This document shows, one piece after another, positions 1-6,834 of a DNA stretch of 13,258 nt; within the stretch, counting starts at the first letter, position 1, and the number at the start of each line of letters is the position of its first letter. The notes below the pieces were generated by a model. That model ran no database searches. It worked only from the letters and a program-made list of their open reading frames with translations, and was not told where the DNA came from. The translations under genes were made by a program, and so were the position numbers. Source of the stretch: JAHFJU01 sp964354865. Its GTDB lineage: Bacteria; Patescibacteriota; Gracilibacteria; UBA1369; UM-FILTER-53-11. The stretch covers positions 1 to 13,258 of the forward strand of contig CAYHBN010000042.1 in the NCBI GenBank assembly GCA_964354865.1, read 5' to 3'.

Positions 1-1004
1 AATTCTTCACGACGCAAACTGACTTCTTCGCGGTCGCCTGTTACGGTCGCATCTGCCCAAATTATCATCTTTGCTAAAAAGGGAATGTAGCGAAATGCAT
101 CGGTCGCACTCTCGAGCGCTTCAGAAAGTCTCACCGGAGAAAGAAATTGATTTGGAGATTTGTACTGCTTGAGCGATACGCCGAGATTTGCCGCTGCATT
201 TTCTACGAGCTCGCGCGTTGAGCGCTGAAAATACGCGAACGCGGTTTTTTTGCCTGTGTATAAAGAGAAGTCGGGGTCATACGGTGACTCGAGTAAGACG
301 TTTTTCTCGCCGCTTATTTGTAGTATGGTCTCAGGACTCCATGAGCGAGGTAGTGGAGTCTTGGTGTTTATTTCGTTGGTGATCGCGAGTGATTCAGCGG
401 CATTATTTTTGATTGCAGCTGTGGCGTCTCTCGGCCCCTCAAACGCCATCTTTCCACTCCACGCACTCTTTTCAAAAAGCGCATCGAGCCTACGTGAAAC
501 ACTTTCTGGCAGTTCATGAATCCTCTTCAATAAAAATTCGTAAAAATCTACGGTGGTCAGTGTGTCTTCAAGTGCACGGTGAGAACCGCGCTGAATGGTT
601 CCATACTTCTTCATCAAAATTTCGAGCGAGTACGAATTCTCCTTTAAGAGCAAAATCTGTGCCAATTCGACGGAATCTATCTCAGGGCCTGTAATTGTCA
701 CTCCGTGACTACGCAAAAATCCGGTATCGAACTGAATGTTGTGTCCGACGACCGGAAGTACTCCTATAAAATCATTTATTTTATCGCGCAAGTCATCAAA
801 GAGGGGTGCGGTCGCCACTTGCTCGGGGGTTATTCCCGTGAGTAATGTGATCTCTTTTGGTACCGCCTTCTGGGGATTGACAAGACTCTCAAAAGTTTCG
901 ATGACTTTCTGATCTTGCCATTTTACGAGGCCTATTTCGATGATCCTATCGGTGTGCTTATCGAAACCCGTCGTTTCGACGTCGAGAAAAATGAGTGGTT
1001 GCAT
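1..1004 (-). CDS. DinG-like DEDDh exonuclease with degenerate helicase-like domain (partial, C-terminus off the left edge)
   Basis: Reading the minus strand from the ATG at 1004 gives 334 uninterrupted codons that run off the window. Residues 1-170 form a DnaQ-type 3'-5' exonuclease. Exo I is D8-V-E10-T-T-G, Exo II is GHNIQFD with D93, and Exo III is H142-R-A-L-E-D147, so all five DEDDh residues are present. After a linker (about 170-225) the chain follows the Bacillus-type DinG exonuclease-helicase layout. NVLLESP (235-241) matches the usual 'lIEAP' strand before Walker A, and W316 with TGDREEVSL (322-330) matches the conserved W-x-x-x-x-x-TGD stretch of DinG. The P-loop itself is missing: after ESP comes YDPDFSLYTGKKT (242-254), which does not fit GxxxxGK[ST]. 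By inference the protein is a nuclease with an inactive helicase module. A damaged helicase domain has, as I recall, been described for Staphylococcus aureus DinG. There is no SD before the ATG. The exonuclease call is firm; the DinG assignment is good but rests on half the domain. Confidence 0.82.
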   Translation of the reverse strand, partial: MQPLIFLDVETTGFDKHTDRIIEIGLVKWQDQKVIETFESLVNPQKAVPKEITLLTGITPEQVATAPLFDDLRDKINDFIGVLPVVGHNIQFDTGFLRSHGVTITGPEIDSVELAQILLLKENSYSLEILMKKYGTIQRGSHRALEDTLTTVDFYEFLLKRIHELPESVSRRLDALFEKSAWSGKMAFEGPRDATAAIKNNAAESLAITNEINTKTPLPRSWSPETILQISGEKNVLLESPYDPDFSLYTGKKTAFAYFQRSTRELVENAAANLGVSLKQYKSPNQFLSPVRLSEALESATDAFRYIPFLAKMIIWADATVTGDREEVSLRREE

Positions 1005-1034
1005 GTGCGCCTATTTTTCAACAACTTTCGAAAT

Positions 1035-1065
1035 TTGACCACCCCAAATTACTGAATCGCATAAT
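1035..1065 (+). promoter_or_regulatory. Candidate sigma-70-type promoter for the 362-aa SLH gene
   Basis: TTGACC (1035-1040) and CATAAT (1060-1065) are separated by 19 bases, slightly long. Transcription would start near 1072 and leave a leader of about 43 bases before the ATG at 1115. The region lies between the divergent start codons at 1004 and 1115, so it may serve both directions, but I found no convincing -35/-10 pair for the leftward gene. A TTTCGAAA palindrome lies at 1026-1033 just upstream. Prediction only. Confidence 0.4.
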
Positions 1066-1114
1066 AAGGAGTGCTACAGTTGAATCCAGCTATCAGATTT
1101 TAACCACTATCTCT

Positions 1115-2203
1115 ATGAAAAAAACACTCTTAATCACGGCGATATTTTCTGCATTAATTCTTGCTGTCGCTCCTGCGGCTGTTGGTTATTACGTTGGCGA
1201 TGCGGGTGTATATGGTTACCAATACGGCTCAGCGGTTGGCGGTCAATATGTCTATGACTACTCAAATTCAATGTATGGCCCTAATCCTTATTACACAACT
1301 ACTCAGCCTGTATATCGAATAACGGGAACATTAACTCCAGACACGACCTACGCATACAACTACAACACTACGACGGTTGCCGGAAATCCCTACTTCTCAA
1401 GCCAAAAATTCGTTGACGTTTCTCCGAATGATGCTAATTACACCGCTATTCAATGGCTTGGCCTCAATAATATTGCCGGTGGATTTAATGGCGGCCGATA
1501 CTTTCAGCCAAACCGAAATATCACGCGTGCGGAATTTGTGGTGATGGTGGTAAATGGGGCTCGTCAAAATCCTTCAACTGATACCTACCGAAATTGTTTT
1601 AACGATGTTTCGAATGATTGGTATGCAAATAAAGTTTGTTTTGCTCGTGCAAGTGGATGGTTGCCATCGAGCTACACAACCAACTTCAATTCAACAAGCT
1701 CAATCACCGCTTCTGATGCACGCGATATTTTGGCTCGTGCATATGGCGTGAGTGCAACAATGCCAGGATCTTCATATATGACTCGTTCACAGGCAGCTGC
1801 TGTTTTGTACTCGGTTTTGGCTTCGGGTCGCGTTTCAGTCCGCTTGAATAACACCGCGTATAACTACAATAACAATTACAACAATTATTATAACAATGGA
1901 TACGTTGCACCGTATGTAACTCCATATGTTCAGCCTTCATACAACAATCCATACATTCCCTATGTCGCGCCTGTCGTAACTCCTGCAACGGGATACTATA
2001 ACTACAACCCGTACTACAACGATTACTCAAATCCGACCTACTGCCAGTACAACAATGGTAGCAGCTATTACAATGCGAACTATAACAACGGTAACTACAA
2101 CTGTAATAACTCAACGTACGCTCGTTCGACGACTTACAGTGATCCATGGAGGGTTGGAGTGCCGATGGGATATGTGGGACCTTGGAACAATTACGCGTAC
2201 TAA
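1115..2203 (+). CDS. Secreted SLH-domain protein with Asn/Tyr-rich C-terminal tail
   Basis: The 362-residue protein starts MKKTLLITAIFSALILAVAP, a typical signal peptide (cleavage probably after A21 or A22). I chose ATG 1115 because the 40 in-frame codons upstream are not signal-like and overlap the promoter region. Residues 30-95 are rich in Tyr, Gly and Thr. One good SLH repeat spans 99-150: FVDV, an AI-x-W-L helix, F-x-P-N, then I-TRAE (137-140). A second, degenerate one spans about 161-240: FNDV-x-x-x-x-W, then ITASDARDI where TRAE is expected, with MTRSQAAAVLYSVL after it. The tail (246-336) is low complexity, dominated by Asn and Tyr with some Pro/Val. SLH domains usually bind cell-wall polysaccharide, so the protein is probably anchored on the surface and displays the tail. 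It converges on the larger SLH gene and shares its terminator. No SD; the start is preceded by TATCTCT. Partner and exact function unknown. Confidence 0.87.
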   Translation: MKKTLLITAIFSALILAVAPAAVGYYVGDAGVYGYQYGSAVGGQYVYDYSNSMYGPNPYYTTTQPVYRITGTLTPDTTYAYNYNTTTVAGNPYFSSQKFVDVSPNDANYTAIQWLGLNNIAGGFNGGRYFQPNRNITRAEFVVMVVNGARQNPSTDTYRNCFNDVSNDWYANKVCFARASGWLPSSYTTNFNSTSSITASDARDILARAYGVSATMPGSSYMTRSQAAAVLYSVLASGRVSVRLNNTAYNYNNNYNNYYNNGYVAPYVTPYVQPSYNNPYIPYVAPVVTPATGYYNYNPYYNDYSNPTYCQYNNGSSYYNANYNNGNYNCNNSTYARSTTYSDPWRVGVPMGYVGPWNNYAY

Positions 2204-2227
2204 GTTAATAAAGAGAGTACGTAATCT

Positions 2228-2260
2228 AAAAAGCCCCGCCATAACGACGGGGCTTTTTTT
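2228..2260. terminator. Bidirectional intrinsic terminator between convergent SLH genes
   Basis: AAAAAGCCCCG (2228-2238) pairs perfectly with CGGGGCTTTTT (2248-2258) around a 9-base loop. The T run (2254-2260) is the U tract for rightward transcripts and the A run (2228-2232) is a 5-U tract for leftward ones. It lies 24 bases past the stop at 2203 and 33 bases past the leftward stop at 2294, so it fits both genes. Confidence 0.88.
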
Positions 2261-2293
2261 GTTCTATATCGTGAGATCGCTCAGATGCGATTA

Positions 2294-4789
2294 CTAAAAA
2301 TTGAACAACGAATCAAATGGTGAAACGTCGCTTGTAGCGGCTTCGAAATTTTCTACATCGAGCTCGATAGTTCGACGAATCATAACCGCTGCTTCGCCAC
2401 GAGTGAGTTTGTCATTTGGTACAAACTTGCCAGCCTCTTTGCCTGTCGTTATGCGGTGTTTTTTGCCCAAGGTAACTGCGCTGCAGAACCAGGCATCGAG
2501 AGGAACATCGCTGAATGGACTCGTGCCACAGTATGAATCGTAACTTGCATTGAGAACTTTCGAAGCCTTGCTCAAAATCATAAGCGCCTCTGCGCGAGTG
2601 ATTGGGTCTGCTGGTCTAAATAAAAGTTTCTGTTTTTTTTCGTCGAAACTGCCCGCAACAATGCCTGCACTGTATGCATCGGCAACTTGGGTTGCGAACC
2701 ATTCATCGCCCTTAACATCGTAAAACGGTGTTGAGTGGAATGAGCCAAATGAAAAGCTTGAGCGAGGAAATCCTTTCATAACCATTGTAAGGAATTCTGC
2801 ACGGGTAATATTTTTTCCTGGACCAAACGTTCCATCGGGATATCCGCTCACTACTCCGGCTTGTTTAAGTGCAACGACTTCGTCGAGGTAGTATGGTTGG
2901 CTGCTTGTGTTCCCGGGTGAAACTTTGCCTGCACCAATATCTTCGAAGACTGGTTTCTGATTTGAGCATGGCTCGAATCCATCGCGCAGTGCATCGCTAT
3001 CTGAGAGCCCGTCATTGTCGCAGTCGCTGTCGGTTATTGAGGTGTTATATAGGTATAACTCTTCGTAATCCGAAACGCCGTCATCATCTTGATCTTTTGC
3101 TTTAAGGTTTTTTATGTACTGCTCAAACGATGCATGTTTTTCGTCGTCAATGGTGAGCCACGCATTAACTTGTGCCTCGTTTGCAGAAGCAGAAGTCGCA
3201 ATCATGATGTCTTTAAATCCATAAATATATTGAAGCGTTTTGTAGTATTCTTGTGTTTTTTCTAAGCTTGGAAAATCTTTCGAGCCAGCACGTGCCATGC
3301 GTGCATACATATCATCGATCCAGCCCCATGTGCGTCGTGCATTAAAATATACGAGAGATTGAATATTTGATTTTGCTTGAGGATATGCGGCAAAATCGCT
3401 ATCGTTTGCAAAACCTGTTCGTGAGCTGACATTCATTACACCCGGATAATTCGAGAGAATTAATTTGTTATCGCTGCTCACGCCAAGTGTGAAAGTCATG
3501 TACTGGCCGAGCAGTGCGATGTCTTCTGCTTTTTTAAGTTTGATGGTGATTGTCGTTGAATCTCCATTGTTTGTGATCGTTACTCCTGAAGTTTTTGACG
3601 CGGTGAGTGAAGTTGCCCCTGAGCTCTCTGTAATTTTTTTAACAAATTGTAGTGCTTCGGTTCGGTTATTCGAAACATCTGCCATGAGGGTGATGTATGG
3701 CAGAACAGACGCGGTATTTTCTTGAATAGCAAGTCCGTATTCTTGAGAAATAACATTCGCAATGTCGTCGAAATTTACTCCAATATTATTTTTTAAATCA
3801 CCTGGCATAAGGAGTTTTTCGTATAACTCAGTAACCTCGCTTTCTTGCATTCCAAATAATTTTGATAGCATTTTTTTCTCCCACACAATTGAATTTTTCA
3901 TGTTCGTTCCACCCATGTATACGATAGGTTTTGCGCTTGGCATAGCCTCGAAAAGGTGTGGAGTGAAGTTAGGATTTGGCGCCAAGTTCATTCCCCACTG
4001 TGAAAGAAGGTTGCTGTTTGTCGTTACCTTTGCAGAAAATGCATAGCCGGTTTTTGTCTCTGCAATGCTCACTCCTTCCCACTGAATAAAATTGAAAATA
4101 TTTTTCAACACCGTGTCTGTTTGAAGTGACGTTCCTGGAATATTCTCGCTTGGAATGTCTTTTATCAATTCTCCAAATGTTGAATAATCAACTGCCATTC
4201 CGAAAATGCGGTTTTCGAGGAATGAATCGGTTATTCCTTTATATGCCGGTACTTGTGAAAGAGAACCAACGCCGTTTGCATTTGCGCGATCAATAATAGG
4301 TTTAAGATGATCAGCATCTTGAGCAATAACGGTAAACTGTCCAACTCGAGTCATTGCAAGGTTGCTCGTCTCGTCAGTATAGAGTGTGTAGTCAGTATAG
4401 AGAGAAGCTGTGTTGCCTACGATAAAATCTGCCCACTGCGCATCACTCATTTTAATTGAAAAAACAACCGATGGGGTCTCATTAAGCCCGTCTTTAGAAA
4501 GTTCAACACTCAAATACGCGCGTTCACCTGCTAAAATAGGGTCGAGTATGGCGTGAATTTTTTTCAATTCCTTTTCTGGCATACTTGAAAGGTCACTTGA
4601 GCCCAAAACATACTGTTCAATCAGCGGCATGAGTTTTGTTTTTAGCGAACCATTGAGTGCGGCGTCGAGCGTAACACTCGTTTTGTTACTGAAAAAATCA
4701 GCAGGGGCGGTAGGTTCGAACGATGCAAATGCAGTCGGCGCTATAAGCATAGCAATAGCAACCGAAGCAAGTAATGACTTGAACTTCAT
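2294..4789 (-). CDS. Secreted DUF3352-like protein with calcium-binding linker and three SLH domains
   Basis: The 831-residue protein starts MKFKSLLASVAIAMLIAPTA, a signal peptide ending in AFA-S. An ATG 19 codons upstream (4846) is possible but would put 19 non-signal residues in front, overlap the carA end and sit inside the predicted -35, so 4789 is preferred. Residues about 30-545 resemble the DUF3352 family as I remember it (repeated 'value versus threshold' beta modules); its biochemical role is unknown. Residues 566-605 hold thrombospondin-3-like acidic loops, DQDDDG (566-571) and DSDCDNDG (587-594), likely binding calcium; C590 and C608 could form a disulfide. Three SLH repeats follow: 614-675 (TRAE at 662-665), 686-740 (TRAE at 731-734) and 757-806 (TRGE at 796-799). 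A three-SLH unit is a standard wall-binding module, so this is probably an anchored surface protein. It lies 43 bases after carA on the same strand but has its own candidate promoter. Confidence 0.9.
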   Translation of the reverse strand: MKFKSLLASVAIAMLIAPTAFASFEPTAPADFFSNKTSVTLDAALNGSLKTKLMPLIEQYVLGSSDLSSMPEKELKKIHAILDPILAGERAYLSVELSKDGLNETPSVVFSIKMSDAQWADFIVGNTASLYTDYTLYTDETSNLAMTRVGQFTVIAQDADHLKPIIDRANANGVGSLSQVPAYKGITDSFLENRIFGMAVDYSTFGELIKDIPSENIPGTSLQTDTVLKNIFNFIQWEGVSIAETKTGYAFSAKVTTNSNLLSQWGMNLAPNPNFTPHLFEAMPSAKPIVYMGGTNMKNSIVWEKKMLSKLFGMQESEVTELYEKLLMPGDLKNNIGVNFDDIANVISQEYGLAIQENTASVLPYITLMADVSNNRTEALQFVKKITESSGATSLTASKTSGVTITNNGDSTTITIKLKKAEDIALLGQYMTFTLGVSSDNKLILSNYPGVMNVSSRTGFANDSDFAAYPQAKSNIQSLVYFNARRTWGWIDDMYARMARAGSKDFPSLEKTQEYYKTLQYIYGFKDIMIATSASANEAQVNAWLTIDDEKHASFEQYIKNLKAKDQDDDGVSDYEELYLYNTSITDSDCDNDGLSDSDALRDGFEPCSNQKPVFEDIGAGKVSPGNTSSQPYYLDEVVALKQAGVVSGYPDGTFGPGKNITRAEFLTMVMKGFPRSSFSFGSFHSTPFYDVKGDEWFATQVADAYSAGIVAGSFDEKKQKLLFRPADPITRAEALMILSKASKVLNASYDSYCGTSPFSDVPLDAWFCSAVTLGKKHRITTGKEAGKFVPNDKLTRGEAAVMIRRTIELDVENFEAATSDVSPFDSLFNF

Positions 4790-4816
4790 AGAGAGATTTT
4801 TTAAAAAAATAAATTG

Positions 4817-4846
4817 ATTGTATGTAGGATTTTTACTTTGCGTCAT
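4817..4846 (-). promoter_or_regulatory. Candidate promoter for the 831-aa SLH gene, inside the 3' end of carA
   Basis: On the minus strand, ATGACG (4846-4841) and TACAAT (4822-4817) are 18 bases apart. The -10 has 5 of 6 consensus bases, the -35 has 4 of 6. Transcription would start near 4810 with a leader of about 20 bases. This supports the start at 4789 over the upstream ATG, which would itself be the -35. Confidence 0.45.
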
Positions 4847-5966
4847 TCACCAACTTCACAAAATCGTCGAATAAAAAGTTTGTGTCGACGGGACCAGGCA
4901 TTGCCTCGGGGTGAAACTGAACGGCAAAGTAGGGGAGTTTTTTGTGTCGGATTCCTTCTACGGTTCCATCGTTTACATTCACCATCGAAACTTCCCACTC
5001 CTTTGGTAAGGTTTTTTCATCTACGGCAAAGCCGTGATTTTGTGAGGTGAGGTAGCATTTTTTCGTCTTCACATCCATCACCGGCTGATTTTGTGCACGG
5101 TGTCCGTATTTGAGTTTGTACGTTTTTGCACCAGCCGCAATCGACATGACCTGAATGCCCAAGCAGATGCCAAAAATCGGCATTTTCTTTTTAAACGCGA
5201 CGCGAATAATTTCGTGGAGTTCATGCAAGGTCGACGGATCGCCCGGCCCGTTCGAAATGAAAATTCCATCAAATTTGAATTCTCCGTTCCAGATGTCGTA
5301 ATTCCACGGTACGCGAATCACATTTACGCCGCGCTCAAGAAGGCTGCGCAAAATATTATTTTTCATTCCGGTGTCGAAGGCGACGATTGTCTTCGTCGCT
5401 CCTCCCTTTACCGATTTCGCGAAGCCGACATTCGTCGGCTCATTCTTCTTTGCGCATTTGTAGAGTTTTGGCGCATCGAGCGAAACCGACGCAACCAAGT
5501 TGTTTACATTTGGATCTGTGATTTTTTTCGCTGGTTTTTTGCCGTCTTGCACGATTTGTCCCAGCATGACGCCATGTTCTCGAAGTTTTTGCGTGAGTGC
5601 GCGTGTATCGACTCCTGTAATTCCCGGAATGTTGTTTTTCTTCATCCACTCGCCCAAACTCATCTTTGCGTTCCAGTGGCTATAGGTGTCGGAGTACTCG
5701 CTGACAATTAATCCTCTAATATGAATTTTTGAACTTTCAAAAGTTTTTCTAATATCGAACTGGTCGAATTCGTCGCCAGGTACGCCATAATTCCCCACGA
5801 GCGGAAACGTAAGTACAATAATTTGGCCGGTATAACTCGGATCAGTCAGACTTTCTGGGTAACCCATCATGCCCGTGTTGAAAACAACTTCACCCTCGCA
5901 AGCGACTTCTGCGCCAAACGATTTTCCCTCAATGCGAGTGCCGTCTGCAAGTATAAGCTGAGCCAT
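4833..5966 (-). CDS. carA: Carbamoyl-phosphate synthase small (glutaminase) subunit
   Basis: CarA hydrolyses glutamine and channels the ammonia to CarB, which makes carbamoyl phosphate for pyrimidine and arginine synthesis; it acts in the cytoplasm. At 377 residues it matches the family length. The N-terminal CPSase domain begins MAQLILADGTRIEGKSFGAE and contains FNTGMMGYPESLTDPSY (29-45) and GVDTRALTQKLRE (118-130). The class I glutamine amidotransferase domain has ISNGPGDP (237-244), the nucleophile C268 in GICLG (266-270), YGHRAQNQPV (287-296), SQNHGFAV (308-315), and H352/E354 in FHPEAMPGP (351-359). C268/H352/E354 sit one residue from the E. coli triad. One oddity is I271, where CarA usually has His (GICLGHQ). 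CarB is not in the window. There is no SD, and a -10-like element lies only 7-9 bases before the ATG, suggesting a near-leaderless mRNA. Confidence 0.98.
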   Translation of the reverse strand: MAQLILADGTRIEGKSFGAEVACEGEVVFNTGMMGYPESLTDPSYTGQIIVLTFPLVGNYGVPGDEFDQFDIRKTFESSKIHIRGLIVSEYSDTYSHWNAKMSLGEWMKKNNIPGITGVDTRALTQKLREHGVMLGQIVQDGKKPAKKITDPNVNNLVASVSLDAPKLYKCAKKNEPTNVGFAKSVKGGATKTIVAFDTGMKNNILRSLLERGVNVIRVPWNYDIWNGEFKFDGIFISNGPGDPSTLHELHEIIRVAFKKKMPIFGICLGIQVMSIAAGAKTYKLKYGHRAQNQPVMDVKTKKCYLTSQNHGFAVDEKTLPKEWEVSMVNVNDGTVEGIRHKKLPYFAVQFHPEAMPGPVDTNFLFDDFVKLVNDAK

Positions 5967-5973
5967 TTGCCGC

Positions 5974-6002
5974 AGTGTATAGCAGAGGAGCGGGGGTGTA
6001 AA
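5974..6002 (-). promoter_or_regulatory. Candidate promoter placing the carA transcription start at or next to the ATG
   Basis: On the minus strand TTTACA (6002-5997, 5 of 6 to TTGACA) is followed by overlapping -10 candidates: TATACA (5981-5976, spacer 15) or TACACT (5979-5974, spacer 17). Either puts the transcription start at about 5969-5967, one to three bases before the ATG whose A is 5966. The spacing and the missing SD agree with a leaderless carA mRNA. Confidence 0.5.
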
Positions 6003-6017
6003 GGGCAGGTTCCGGGG

Positions 6018-6740
6018 CTATTTTTGATTCGCCGTACGTGATGGAAACACGCGACGGTAGATTGGAATTTGCACTGTATTGTCTTGTCCCTCTGGAGCAT
6101 CAAGTATGTATCCTTTTTCGTATCCAACTGGCGCACCCATGCCAAGTTCTTGAGCGAGAGTCGAGCTCCAGCCTCGTTCACCATTGTAAAGTGAGTTGTC
6201 GGAAAGCTCATACTTCGTTTCTTTGCCTTGTGCCCATGCTTTGTGCATCATTTGAGCTACATAATTAGTAGTGTAACCCAAGGCAGCTCCGTAACCTTTT
6301 CCATAGCGTTCTGGGCGGGTAGCAAGGTTACTTGTTATACAATACGTATTAACAGAGTGAGGTAAGAAGATGTATTTTCTCTTTGATACGACGCTGGTGT
6401 CGTCCTCCCTAAAGAGGCAGTGGCGAGGGAACTGTGTTCCTTTTTCAATAAGAAACATGCCGAGTGCTTTTTCATCTACCCTATCTGAATTTGCGGTTAG
6501 ACGAAGCGGTCCTTTTATCTTCATCTTTAGGTTAGTACCAGGAATATCTAATAGATGAGTACCCTCGTGATCTTCAATGTTTGGCTTTTCTTGAAAGAGT
6601 TGGTGTAGAGAGGTGAGAATGTGTGCGGTGGCTGCTTTGATATCTCTCTGCGGAGTAACTTCAAAAAAATCAAGGGCAGCGCCGCAGCCGATTGGTGTGA
6701 GCGGGACAGAGTCTGAATTTGTTGCGGTTTCAGGTGGCAT
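6018..6740 (-). CDS. Uncharacterised protein, possibly a GNAT-like acyltransferase
   Basis: The 240-residue protein has no signal peptide or obvious membrane segment. The N-terminal third (about 30-100) is predicted mixed helix/strand with no motif I recognise. The C-terminal half is suggestive of the GNAT fold: TRPERYGKGYGAAL (141-154) resembles motif A (Q/R-x-x-G-x-G/A, here Y146-G-K-G-Y-G151) followed by a long helix. Then comes LSDNSLYNGERGWSSTLAQELGMG (179-202, with N182, G190-W191 and G200), like the late GNAT segment where 'GW' or 'GF' and 'LG' recur. The usual Gln/Arg of motif A is a Tyr, so the assignment is weak and substrate cannot be guessed. It is divergent from pyrB across 94 bases and lies 51 bases upstream of carA on the same strand, so read-through into carA is possible. 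No SD; an extended -10 lies upstream. Confidence 0.65.
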   Translation of the reverse strand: MPPETATNSDSVPLTPIGCGAALDFFEVTPQRDIKAATAHILTSLHQLFQEKPNIEDHEGTHLLDIPGTNLKMKIKGPLRLTANSDRVDEKALGMFLIEKGTQFPRHCLFREDDTSVVSKRKYIFLPHSVNTYCITSNLATRPERYGKGYGAALGYTTNYVAQMMHKAWAQGKETKYELSDNSLYNGERGWSSTLAQELGMGAPVGYEKGYILDAPEGQDNTVQIPIYRRVFPSRTANQK

Positions 6741-6767
6741 AGAAAGTTCAAAAAATGCGAAGAAAAG

Positions 6768-6776
6768 ATTATATCA
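6768..6776 (-). promoter_or_regulatory. Extended -10 promoter of the 240-aa gene
   Basis: On the minus strand the bases 6776-6768 read TGATATAAT, a perfect extended -10 (TGn plus TATAAT). No -35 match lies 16-18 bases upstream, as often seen for extended -10 promoters. Start near 6761 would leave a 20-base leader before the ATG at 6740. Confidence 0.6.
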
Positions 6777-6797
6777 CACTCGTGTAATCCACCTACA

Positions 6798-6826
6798 TTG
6801 CCATCGGTCGGCGTTTCACATATACT
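6798..6826 (+). promoter_or_regulatory. Strong sigma-70-type promoter for leaderless pyrB
   Basis: TTGCCA (6798-6803) and TATACT (6821-6826) are separated by exactly 17 bases; each is one base off consensus. The predicted start (seven bases past the -10) is 6833, and the next purines are G6834 and A6835, the A of the ATG. A leaderless transcript is therefore expected. Its -35 lies 22 bases from the divergent extended -10 of the 240-aa gene. Confidence 0.7.
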
Positions 6827-6834
6827 TCGCTGCG

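Noticed and set aside
1026..1033. TTTCGAAA palindrome as a repressor operator between the divergent genes
   Set aside because: Eight bases, a single copy, and no match to a LexA or other operator I know.
1066..1103. SD-led mini-ORF (AAGGAG, then TTG and six codons to TAA) in the leader of the short SLH gene
   Set aside because: Spacing is good but seven codons with a TTG start can arise by chance; no attenuator hairpin follows.
995..1114. A 40-residue N-terminal extension of the short SLH protein
   Set aside because: It would bury the signal peptide at residue 41 and overlap the leftward gene's start; the promoter candidate lies inside it.
1704..2147. 147-aa minus-strand Cys/Ser/Tyr-rich open frame
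   Set aside because: It mirrors the Asn/Tyr-rich repeat codons of the SLH gene; odd composition and no start signals.
4790..4846. Start at 4846 for the 831-aa SLH protein
   Set aside because: It puts 19 non-signal residues before a good signal peptide, overlaps carA and coincides with the candidate -35.
5091..5711. 206-aa plus-strand open frame
   Set aside because: It is the antisense shadow of carA, whose catalytic motifs and full length are certain.
6613..6834. A longer PyrB with 74 extra N-terminal residues
   Set aside because: The extension overlaps the divergent gene's coding start and the pyrB promoter, has no family similarity, and the 310-residue form matches the normal length.
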